Assembly: GCA_938024025.1 (NCBI GenBank)
Contig: CALJBY010000197.1
Coordinates: forward strand, 1 to 5,284
Source: an uncultured bacterium
GTDB lineage: Bacteria; Desulfobacterota; WTBG01
Reading direction: 5' to 3'
DNA length: 5,284 nt
The translations under genes were made by a program, and so were the position numbers. Under the pieces are notes generated by a model. That model was not told the origin of the DNA, searched no databases, and saw nothing but the letters and a program-made list of their open reading frames with translations. Below, one piece after another: positions 1 through 5,284 of this stretch (position 1 is the stretch's first letter; each line of letters begins with the position of its first letter).

Positions 1-78
1 TATCTAGAAATCAGCTTTGACGTGGAGCTTTCCGATACCTTTTTCAGCTTAAGGAATCTCAAACGGCAGGAGGGTTAG
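1..78 (+). CDS. C-terminal end of a probable LolA-like outer membrane lipoprotein-sorting protein (5' truncated by window)
   Basis: Frame 1 is open from the first base to a TAG at 76-78 and encodes 25 residues. They end in a pattern of alternating strand residues followed by DTFFSLRNLKR. This resembles the usual end of the LolA-like 'outer membrane lipoprotein-sorting protein' family, in which a last beta strand leads into a 'lF(S/T)LRNLRR' type tail. Family members are soluble or anchored carriers that bind acyl chains in an open beta-barrel and often sit next to FtsX-type ABC permeases or RND exporters. The stop lies only 4 nt before the TTG start of the first permease, and the ribosome binding site of the permease lies inside this reading frame, so the two are very likely cotranscribed. 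The call rests on a short tail plus context. The body of the protein, including any signal peptide or lipobox, is outside the window. Confidence 0.62.
   Translation, partial: YLEISFDVELSDTFFSLRNLKRQEG
68..73 (+). promoter_or_regulatory. Strong Shine-Dalgarno site for permease 1
   Basis: AGGAGG lies within the last codons of the upstream gene. It is 9 nt before a TTG codon at 83 and 12 nt before the adjacent ATG at 86. The spacing favours TTG slightly, but the ATG is also acceptable, and the two starts differ by one residue. Its position inside the upstream frame suggests translational coupling of the sorting protein and the permease. Confidence 0.6.
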
Positions 79-82
79 ACAG

Positions 83-1300
83 TTGATGCTCTATCTGAAG
101 CTGGCATGGCGAAATATCTGGAGAAACAGCAGACGTACGCTCATTACCCAGTTCGCTCTGATTGTAGCCCTTTCACTGATGATTGCCTGCTCAGGACTCA
201 CCTGGGGGTTAGTAAAGCAAATGGAGAGAAACGCTACCCTCCTCGGACCCGGAGAGCTTCAGATTCACCGTCCCGGCTACCTTGACGATAGATCCATTTA
301 TCGAGTAATCGATCATCCGCACACCCTCATAGCTACACTCGAACAATCCGGGGTGAAGGCCGCATCACGCCTTCACGGTTTCGGCTTAGTAAGTCATGGG
401 GAAAATTCATCGGGAACCCAAGTCCTGGGAATAGACCCGGTTAAGGAAACAACCGTAACTGAATTTCACAAACACCTCTTCAAAGGTTCTTTTTTACAGC
501 AGGCAAAAGATGTTCTTCTGGGCAAGAAAATAGCAGTAACCCTGGATGCCGTCATTGGAGACGAACTGGTGATAGTCACACAAGCTGCTGACGGTTCAAT
601 CGGCAATGATCTCTACCGGGTAGCGGGAATTCTAAAGGGAATCAGTGAAGAAATCGACCGATCAACGGTTATGATGTCTCTTGCTGATTTTAGAAGTCTC
701 TTTAGCCTTCATGATGTAGCTACAGAAATCGCACTACGGCGGAATGACGCAACTGAGGATCTCACTTTAATCCGTAATCGCATCAAGCTCGCAGTACCTG
801 ACCAGGAGGTCAAGACCTGGAAAGAAATCTTCCCTGCAGTATCAGATATGCTAGAATTAACTGACGCCTCCATCTATATACTCCTTACTATTATTTATCT
901 TGCCGGTTCCCTCATTATGCTCAACACCATGCTGATGTCAGTTTTTGAGAGGATTAAAGAGCTGGGAATTATGATGGCCATAGGATTCAGACCCATGCAG
1001 GTCCTGCTCCTGATCTTTCTTGAAACCTTTTTCTTAACACTGTGTGGTGCCCTGATGGGGCTTGCCTGCGGTGTGAGCCTTAGCCTTTATCTCACCTACT
1101 ATGGTCTCGATTTAACCTCAATTACTGAAGGGTTCTCCTTTGTGGGAATTGCGGCAGAGCCTCACTGGTTCGCAGTAACTACCTTTAACACGGTCTGTCC
1201 ACCTTTCATCTTTCTTTTTGTGCTTTCGCTCCTTGCCGTCATCTATCCGGCAATAAAGGCTTCCCTCTTAAAACCAGTAGATGCCCTGGTCTTCCACTAG
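83..1300 (+). CDS. FtsX/MacB-type ABC transporter permease (LolC/LolE-like), first of a pair
   Basis: Predicted cytoplasmic-membrane permease of the LolCDE/MacB superfamily (COG4591-like), whose members move lipoproteins or other amphipathic cargo rather than small solutes. The 405-residue protein starts with the characteristic amphipathic motif LAWRNIWRNSRRT (residues 7-19). A first membrane helix follows at about 21-44, then a large extracytoplasmic domain at about 45-262, and three more helices at about 263-288, 307-338 and 371-391. This is the 1+3 topology and normal length of the family. The FtsX core hallmark NTMLMSVFERIKELGIMMAIG (281-301) contains the cytoplasmic coupling region that contacts the ATPase, and the end YPAIKASLLKPVDAL is typical. 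The start is TTG at 83 or ATG at 86. The next permease begins 21 nt after the stop. Class is secure; the substrate is not known, and a LolCDE role in lipoprotein sorting is inferred only from the neighbours. Confidence 0.93.
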   Translation: MMLYLKLAWRNIWRNSRRTLITQFALIVALSLMIACSGLTWGLVKQMERNATLLGPGELQIHRPGYLDDRSIYRVIDHPHTLIATLEQSGVKAASRLHGFGLVSHGENSSGTQVLGIDPVKETTVTEFHKHLFKGSFLQQAKDVLLGKKIAVTLDAVIGDELVIVTQAADGSIGNDLYRVAGILKGISEEIDRSTVMMSLADFRSLFSLHDVATEIALRRNDATEDLTLIRNRIKLAVPDQEVKTWKEIFPAVSDMLELTDASIYILLTIIYLAGSLIMLNTMLMSVFERIKELGIMMAIGFRPMQVLLLIFLETFFLTLCGALMGLACGVSLSLYLTYYGLDLTSITEGFSFVGIAAEPHWFAVTTFNTVCPPFIFLFVLSLLAVIYPAIKASLLKPVDALVFH

Positions 1301-1303
1301 TGC

Positions 1304-1312
1304 AGGTGGTGA
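1304..1312 (+). promoter_or_regulatory. Ribosome binding site for permease 2
   Basis: AGGTGGTGA matches the extended anti-Shine-Dalgarno complement AGGAGGTGA at eight of nine positions and ends 9 nt before the ATG at 1322. It fits the short gap between the two permease genes and supports the ATG chosen. The same extended sequence serves bacterial and archaeal 16S rRNA tails, so it does not help to assign the domain. Confidence 0.55.
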
Positions 1313-1321
1313 AATAGTACC

Positions 1322-2563
1322 ATGTTAATTATAAAACTAGCCTGGCGAAATTTATGGAGAAATAAGCGGAGAACGATCATTACCATCTCCTCCATCTGTT
1401 TTGGCTTGGTGCTGGCTCTCGTTTTTATTGGCCTTGGAGATGGCACTTACGGTACCATGATTGACAGTGCCGCCCGCCTGGGATCAGGACACATAACCCT
1501 GGAACACCCCGACTATCGCAGTTCCCTCTTAACCCGCTTGACCTTACAATCAACTGGTGAAGTAACCAAGTATTTCAAGGAAATAAACGAGATCGAAGGA
1601 TGGGCTCCCCGTATACTTGGACAGGCCATGCTCAGTACCAGTTATGGCAGTGTAGGAGCAGCTTTTATCGGAGTAGATCCTGAACGTGAAAAAGAAAACA
1701 CCCTTTTTATCGATAAGATCACAGAAGGCAGTTACCTTGAACATGCAGAAGGAAGGGGTGTCTTAATTGGGAAAAAGATGGCTGCAAGACTCAACGTTTC
1801 CATTGGCAGTAAAATGGTAATTACGGCAAATAATCTCCACGGTGAAATCGCAGCTGAACTCTTGAGGGTAGTCGGTATTTTTGAAACGGGTTCCGAAATG
1901 ATTGACGGCTATATTTGCCAAATTACCCTTAAGCGAGCTCAAACATTACTCGCAATGAAGGAGACAGAGATAACACAGCTTGCCATCTTTATTACAAATC
2001 AGCGTGCTACGGAACGTATTATTGAGCACCTCAAAATAAGCCTTTCAGATGCAAATGAGGTCGCCGTCCTTTCCTGGAGAGAGGTGATGCCGGAACTGGC
2101 CTCTTATGTTGAACTGGATGGAACCTCTAACTACATATTTCAGATCATTATTTTTATCATCATCGCAGCAGGTATTCTCAACACCATTCTTATGTCCGTA
2201 ATGGAACGGCAGTTCGAATTTGGTGTACTCCTCTGCCTGGGTATGAAGCCGCACAACCTGCTCTTTTTGATACTGACCGAGTCAATGCTGCTTGGACTCT
2301 TAGGAGTAACTGTCGGCACGGTGATGGGACTTCTCTGTAACCAGTATTTTACAGTAAAGGGTTTTGACATGACCCTCTTTACCGGAGAAAATCTTGACAT
2401 TTCGGGGATCGCTCTCGATCCTATTCTCTATTCCGATCTCTACCCTGACCATTTGGTTATTACCGTCGTTCTGGTGTTTCTCATGACAGTACTCGTGGGG
2501 ATTTATCCAGCTATCAAGGCTACTCGCTCGGAACCCATCGAGACATTAAAAAAGGGGAAATAG
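1322..2563 (+). CDS. FtsX/MacB-type ABC transporter permease (LolC/LolE-like), second of a pair
   Basis: Second permease of 413 residues, with the same architecture as the preceding gene and clearly paralogous to it. It has an N-terminal LAWRNLWRNKRRT motif (residues 7-19), membrane helix 1 at about 18-38, a large extracytoplasmic domain to about 268, and helices at about 270-293, 312-337 and 378-396. The FtsX hallmark is NTILMSVMERQFEFGVLLCLG (287-307), followed by YPAIKATRSEPIETLKKGK at the C terminus. The extracytoplasmic domains have diverged far more than the N-terminal motif and the helices; short matches such as the GVDP/GIDP element and LIGKK/LLGKK remain. Two non-identical permeases with one ATPase gene imply a heterodimeric membrane part, as in LolCDE, rather than the homodimer of MacB. 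The cargo cannot be read from sequence. The ATPase gene follows after 38 nt. Confidence 0.93.
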   Translation: MLIIKLAWRNLWRNKRRTIITISSICFGLVLALVFIGLGDGTYGTMIDSAARLGSGHITLEHPDYRSSLLTRLTLQSTGEVTKYFKEINEIEGWAPRILGQAMLSTSYGSVGAAFIGVDPEREKENTLFIDKITEGSYLEHAEGRGVLIGKKMAARLNVSIGSKMVITANNLHGEIAAELLRVVGIFETGSEMIDGYICQITLKRAQTLLAMKETEITQLAIFITNQRATERIIEHLKISLSDANEVAVLSWREVMPELASYVELDGTSNYIFQIIIFIIIAAGILNTILMSVMERQFEFGVLLCLGMKPHNLLFLILTESMLLGLLGVTVGTVMGLLCNQYFTVKGFDMTLFTGENLDISGIALDPILYSDLYPDHLVITVVLVFLMTVLVGIYPAIKATRSEPIETLKKGK

Positions 2564-2601
2564 AATCAACAACCAAAACCAAGCAATAAAGTGGAGAAGT
2601 C

Positions 2602-3288
2602 ATGACTGATATTGTAAGACTGGAGGGTGTCACCAAAGTATACCAGGATGGAAAGGTGGCTGTTCCTGCCCTCCGTGGTATTGACCTCGTGCTGCAAAAG
2701 GGAGAATTTGTAGCAGTTGCCGGTCCTTCGGGCTCAGGCAAGACAACACTTCTCAATATTATCGGTGGTCTTGATAAGCCTACCCAAGGAAGTGTTTATC
2801 TTGAAGAAAAACGCCTCAGTGCCATGACCAGGGGTGAACTGAGCAGGTTACGCCTCAATCGTATTGGCTTCATCTTTCAGAGCTACAACTTGATCCCTGT
2901 CCTCACCGCCTTTGAGAATGCGGAGTTTGTTTTGCTGCTTCAAAAACAGCCTGCTGAAGAGCGCAGGCAGCGGGTTGGCAATCTTCTCGAGGAAGTAGGA
3001 CTGTCAGGTTTAGAAAACAGATTTCCCCGGGATATGAGTGGTGGGCAGCAGCAACGTGTTGCCATAGCTCGATCCATAGCCCCCGAACCCGCTCTGGTTC
3101 TTGCTGACGAACCCACCGCTAATGTAGACTCACAAACTGCTTCTGAACTGTTAGACCTGATGGAAAAACTCAATCGGGAAAAGAAGGTGACCTTCCTCTT
3201 TTCCACCCACGATCCTGCTGTTATGGAGCGCTCCCGACGACTTATCGTACTAAAAGATGGAAGGATTGCAAAGGATACCCTGAAATGA
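2602..3288 (+). CDS. ABC transporter ATP-binding protein, LolD/MacB family
   Basis: A 228-residue nucleotide-binding subunit, full length for LolD-type ATPases, with all motifs present. Walker A is GPSGSGKT (41-48), with a Q-loop glutamine at Q93 in IFQSYNLIP. The signature is MSGGQ (145-149, methionine in place of the usual leucine), Walker B is ALVLADE (164-170) with catalytic E170, the D-loop is ANVD (173-176), and the switch histidine is H203 in STHDP. The IFQSYNLIP and EPTANVDS segments are typical of the LolD/MacB/FtsE branch that pairs with FtsX-fold permeases. It should dimerise on the cytoplasmic side and drive the two upstream permeases. The ATG at 2602 has GGAG 5 nt upstream. The 3' end overlaps the following barrel gene in an ATGA arrangement. 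Catalytic competence looks intact. The gene name lolD is withheld because the substrate is unproven. Confidence 0.96.
   Translation: MTDIVRLEGVTKVYQDGKVAVPALRGIDLVLQKGEFVAVAGPSGSGKTTLLNIIGGLDKPTQGSVYLEEKRLSAMTRGELSRLRLNRIGFIFQSYNLIPVLTAFENAEFVLLLQKQPAEERRQRVGNLLEEVGLSGLENRFPRDMSGGQQQRVAIARSIAPEPALVLADEPTANVDSQTASELLDLMEKLNREKKVTFLFSTHDPAVMERSRRLIVLKDGRIAKDTLK
3271..3288 (+). promoter_or_regulatory. Translational coupling junction between ATPase and barrel genes
   Basis: AAGGA at 3271-3275 lies inside the ATPase reading frame, 9 nt before the barrel ATG at 3285. That ATG shares bases with the ATPase TGA at 3286-3288. A 4-nt ATGA overlap with a Shine-Dalgarno site in the upstream gene is a standard arrangement for termination-reinitiation and tends to fix the relative yield of two proteins. 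Confidence 0.6.
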
Positions 3289-4520
3289 GAGCCCGTCGGA
3301 ATTGCATCTCCGTTATCACCCTCTTCTTTTTTCTTTATCTTCCCCCTGCCCTTCTCACCTTTTTAATGCCGGTATCCGTTTACAGCATTGAGCTCATCAA
3401 TACCGATATCCTCTCATGTGATCTATCAGGTAACCTGAAGGGATACTATTTGGGTATTCACGATAACCCCTTTGGTAAAAGTTACGACGGTGGACTGGTG
3501 CTGCTGCGCCTGATACTTAGCGGAAGTATTGCCCAAAAATTATGGTTTGAGTTCCATGCACTTGAAGGGGGATCAATCAATCCCATTCCAGAAGCAGTTG
3601 GGAGATTTGTAGCCTTCAGTGGAGCTGATCGATTCAGGATAGACGATGCAGTCCACGTCCAAACGAGGCATGAGGATTTCTCAAGCTATATAGCTATCGA
3701 CAGGGCTAATATCTCCATGCGTTTTTCCCGCTTGGACCTTACCGTAGGCAGGCAGGCCCTTTCCCTCGGGACAACCTATTTCTGGAACCCCGTTGATCTC
3801 TTAACTAACTTCTCCCCCTATGAATTTGATCGTGATTACAAACCGGGAGTTGACGCAGCTAAAGCCGACATCGCACTGGGAGAGTTCAGCGGGATCAGTC
3901 TCATCTATGCAGCAGGTAGCCATTTCGACTTCAATGAGAGTGCCCTCCTCGTTCGCCCTTTTACCACTCTCTTTGATTTCGACCTCGCACTAACAACAGG
4001 ATGGTTCCGTGAAGACGGATTTGCTGGAGCAGAATTTAGTGGAGAAGTGGGACCGGGTGTTGGCCTGCGTGGGGAACTAGCCTACTTTGCTGCTGAAAAA
4101 GATAGTGATTTTTTTCAGATGGTCATTGGCAGTGAGTACCGCTTTTCAAACAACCTCTACCTGTCCGGTGAATATTTTTACAATGGATTCGGCACCACCC
4201 ATACCTCCCGTTACCTGTCAAAGTTCTCATCAGATCGTATCGTGGAAGGAGACCTGTATAATGTCTCTCGTCATTACCTGGGCGTTTTGGGAAGCTATGA
4301 GGTAACACCACTTTTGACCGTCTCACTCGCCACCATTATCAACCTTACCGATTACAGCATGCTCATCGATCCGACAGTTATGTATTCACTCAGTGATAAC
4401 ACCGAATGTGTTGCGGGAATGGTACTGGGCACAGGAGAAGATCCGAGATGGCCTCTGCTCAAGAGTGAATTTGGATCATATCCGGATTACATCTTTGTAC
4501 AAATGAAATATCACTTCTAA
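3285..4520 (+). CDS. Probable outer-membrane beta-barrel (porin-like) protein of the transporter operon
   Basis: A 411-residue protein with a Sec-type signal: basic MRARR, a long hydrophobic core at about 8-33, and a likely cleavage near VYS-IE (34/35). The rest is rich in short alternating polar/hydrophobic segments separated by turns, with no helical membrane span, as in a transmembrane beta-barrel. Residues 150-190 carry the porin-like pattern LTVGRQALSLGTTYFWNPVD and then SPYEFDRDYKPGVDA, seen in alginate-export/DUF1302-like barrels. The protein ends in YIFVQMKYHF, with alternating hydrophobics and a terminal phenylalanine, the classic C-terminal strand recognised by the BAM machinery in bacteria. 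Its ATG overlaps the ATPase stop as ATGA, with AAGGA 9 nt upstream, so translation is probably coupled. As the last gene of a LolA-like/permease/permease/ATPase set it may be the outer-membrane client or exit conduit (inference). The family cannot be named with certainty. Such a barrel is unexpected if the genome is archaeal. Confidence 0.8.
   Translation: MRARRNCISVITLFFFLYLPPALLTFLMPVSVYSIELINTDILSCDLSGNLKGYYLGIHDNPFGKSYDGGLVLLRLILSGSIAQKLWFEFHALEGGSINPIPEAVGRFVAFSGADRFRIDDAVHVQTRHEDFSSYIAIDRANISMRFSRLDLTVGRQALSLGTTYFWNPVDLLTNFSPYEFDRDYKPGVDAAKADIALGEFSGISLIYAAGSHFDFNESALLVRPFTTLFDFDLALTTGWFREDGFAGAEFSGEVGPGVGLRGELAYFAAEKDSDFFQMVIGSEYRFSNNLYLSGEYFYNGFGTTHTSRYLSKFSSDRIVEGDLYNVSRHYLGVLGSYEVTPLLTVSLATIINLTDYSMLIDPTVMYSLSDNTECVAGMVLGTGEDPRWPLLKSEFGSYPDYIFVQMKYHF
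4517..4520. other. Tail-to-tail overlap of convergent stop codons
   Basis: The plus-strand barrel gene stops with TAA at 4518-4520 and the minus-strand DUF61 gene stops with TAG on 4517-4519, so the two coding regions share four bases. There is no intergenic space for a dedicated terminator. Neither a GC hairpin with a T run nor a long T tract is visible immediately downstream in either direction, so each transcript probably runs some way into the opposite gene. Confidence 0.85.
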
Positions 4521-4912
4521 ACAGTATAGAAGATTTGAATGAGACCTGCGTATTTGTGAGACAAGCTCCTGGCCCTGTATTTCTGCAACCAGTACTTATC
4601 TCCTCGTGAAACGCCATCAGCGCCGAGTTCATCAGCGATTTTGGCTTCACGGTCTCCCCGGATGTATCCTTCTGACCCCCCGGAAGGAATATAGATGGTG
4701 AGCGGGAATAAAGCCTCGCATGATGGGCTGGTCAATCTGGCAGCAACCTCTTCGAGAGCAGTTTTATCCAACTCGACCGTGTTAGCACCTTCCTCAAATA
4801 CCGGGTTTTTAATGAGGTCTGCCAAAGACCTTCTCTTCTTAATAATCCCCCGGTTAACTGAAGCAAGTTCTGTCTTAAGTAAGTTGGTAAGGGCATCATC
4901 CTCGTTGGTCAT
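4517..4912 (-). CDS. DUF61/UPF0216 family protein (archaeal-type conserved hypothetical)
   Basis: A 131-residue soluble protein with no signal peptide or membrane helix. It fits the UPF0216/DUF61 family by order and spacing of conserved pieces. An N-terminal helix carries TELASVNRGIIKKRRSLADLI (14-34), corresponding to the family 'EL..iN..lp.kRksL.eLl'. A helix follows with the ELDKTALEEVAARL pattern (47-60). Next is the strand LFPLTIYIPS (68-77) and a glycine-rich YIRGDREAKIADELG element (83-97), corresponding to 'lPI.i......G...i.g..e..vi..ilg'. The tail WLQKYRARSLSHKYAGLIQIFY is compatible with the family end. Length is normal. The family is found almost entirely in Archaea, and I know of no established function. 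The ATG at 4912 has AAGGA 6 nt upstream. It lies 35 nt after endonuclease V on the same strand, so cotranscription is likely. Its stop codon overlaps the stop of the convergent barrel gene. Confidence 0.82.
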   Translation of the reverse strand: MTNEDDALTNLLKTELASVNRGIIKKRRSLADLIKNPVFEEGANTVELDKTALEEVAARLTSPSCEALFPLTIYIPSGGSEGYIRGDREAKIADELGADGVSRGDKYWLQKYRARSLSHKYAGLIQIFYTV

Positions 4913-4918
4913 AGCTTA

Positions 4919-4923
4919 TCCTT
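4919..4923 (-). promoter_or_regulatory. Ribosome binding site for the DUF61 gene
   Basis: On the minus strand AAGGA lies 6 nt before the ATG at 4912, inside the 35-nt gap after endonuclease V. It supports this start and makes an internal start unnecessary. No convincing TATA-like or -10/-35 promoter is visible in the gap, which agrees with cotranscription from upstream of endonuclease V. Confidence 0.5.
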
Positions 4924-4947
4924 TCCCATAGTAGTGGCACGTACAAT

Positions 4948-5284
4948 CTACCATGACGGCAACTTATTTTTCATCCCTGATGACCCTTTCTTGATACACG
5001 CTACATAGCGATCGGCTTCACGGGTTGGTTTTGGAATGCGGTAACCATCAACACAGGTGAGGACAATTCTAATACAGGTTTTCAGGGAAATATTTGTTCC
5101 CGGAGAAATAAAAATAGGCTTTACCCGTTTCCTGGTTCTCAAGACGACGCCCACGGTCTCTCTTCCATCCATGAGCGGGGAATAAGAGCCCACGTCTGCT
5201 CCTGGTTCGTCAAATGTACCAATAAGGCGGGACTTGGCACATCCTATGGTTGGTTTATTGAGTACTATACCCATATGAGTTGCA
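4948..5284 (-). CDS. nfi: Endonuclease V, C-terminal part (5' end beyond the window)
   Basis: Endonuclease V cleaves DNA (and in some lineages RNA) one bond 3' of deaminated bases such as hypoxanthine/inosine. The minus frame is open to the right edge and gives 111 residues ending at TAG (4948-4950). The family signature A-x-H-x-G followed by PTIGCAKSRLIG is unmistakable; the lysine of AKSRL is the conserved one near the active site. After it come YSPLMDG, VGVVLRTR, KPIFISPGTNISL and GYRIPKPTREADRYV in the normal family order. The aspartate of PTREAD (codon 5011-5013) sits at the metal-binding position that is H214 in Thermotoga maritima and Asp in Escherichia coli and Archaeoglobus. The other catalytic acids and the AHPR motif lie outside the window. 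The ATG at 5272-5274 is internal, because conserved residues continue upstream of it in frame. KPIFISPG followed by GYRIPKP is close in style to the Archaeoglobus enzyme, as I recall it. Confidence 0.93.
   Translation of the reverse strand, partial: ATHMGIVLNKPTIGCAKSRLIGTFDEPGADVGSYSPLMDGRETVGVVLRTRKRVKPIFISPGTNISLKTCIRIVLTCVDGYRIPKPTREADRYVACIKKGSSGMKNKLPSW

Noticed and set aside
2564..2601. Possible internal promoter between permease 2 and the ATPase
   Set aside because: The 38-nt A-rich gap holds only a ribosome binding site (GGAG at 2593-2596). I see neither a bacterial -35/-10 pair nor a clear archaeal BRE/TATA box.
2520..2756. 78-codon minus-strand frame across the permease-ATPase junction
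   Set aside because: It runs antisense to the end of permease 2 and to the Walker A region of the ATPase. Both plus-strand genes are secure and the frame has no family features.
2940..3206. 88-codon minus-strand frame inside the ATPase gene
   Set aside because: It lies antisense to the signature and Walker B coding region. Serine/arginine/cysteine-rich composition is typical of an antisense shadow.
3324..3341. T-rich tract near the start of the barrel gene that could act as an archaeal U-tract terminator or attenuator
   Set aside because: It coincides exactly with codons for the hydrophobic Phe/Leu run of the signal peptide, is interrupted by C and A, and has no hairpin before it. The coding explanation is enough.
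4695..4931. 78-codon plus-strand reading frame
   Set aside because: It lies wholly antisense to the DUF61 gene and its promoter-proximal gap. The DUF61 frame has recognisable family motifs and a ribosome binding site, and this one has neither.
5272..5274. ATG as the true start of the right-hand minus-strand gene
   Set aside because: Codons upstream in frame still encode the conserved endonuclease V pattern A-x-H before it, so this ATG is internal and the gene continues past the window edge.

Overview
The window holds two convergent gene blocks with different taxonomic flavour. The plus strand (1-4520) carries an export operon of bacterial diderm type: the last codons of a probable LolA-like lipoprotein-sorting protein, two FtsX/MacB-type ABC permeases, a LolD/MacB-type ATPase, and a protein with a signal peptide that looks like an outer-membrane beta-barrel. 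The minus strand (4517-5284) carries a DUF61/UPF0216 protein, a family known to me almost only from archaea, preceded by the C-terminal half of endonuclease V, whose 5' part lies beyond the right edge.

Organism: the evidence conflicts. DUF61 and the archaeal-looking endonuclease V suggest a euryarchaeal chromosome (a methanogen, ANME or Archaeoglobi-like lineage is a guess). The plus-strand operon is what one expects in a diderm bacterium such as a Desulfobacterota member. Possible explanations are an archaeon with a laterally acquired bacterial envelope operon, a bacterium that acquired an archaeal gene, or a chimeric metagenome assembly. The window alone cannot decide between them. Base composition is close to balanced and does not visibly change between the two halves.

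Layout: 1-78 is the tail of the sorting protein; 83/86-1300 permease 1; 1322-2563 permease 2; 2602-3288 ATPase; 3285-4520 barrel protein, overlapping the ATPase by ATGA. The plus-strand genes are spaced 4 to 38 nt apart or overlap, so they are almost certainly one transcription unit. At 4517-4520 the barrel gene and the DUF61 gene overlap tail to tail through their stop codons. The DUF61 gene lies 35 nt downstream of endonuclease V on the same strand. No stretch of 300 bases lacks a gene, and no RNA gene, CRISPR array, insertion sequence or convincing terminator was seen.

Proposed working (inference): two half-permeases and two copies of the ATPase form a LolCDE/MacB-like mechanotransmission ABC complex in the cytoplasmic membrane. 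It would release a lipid or lipoprotein-like cargo to the soluble LolA-like carrier, with the barrel as an outer-envelope partner. The minus-strand pair is probably unrelated: endonuclease V acts on deaminated bases in nucleic acid, and DUF61 has no established function that I know of.
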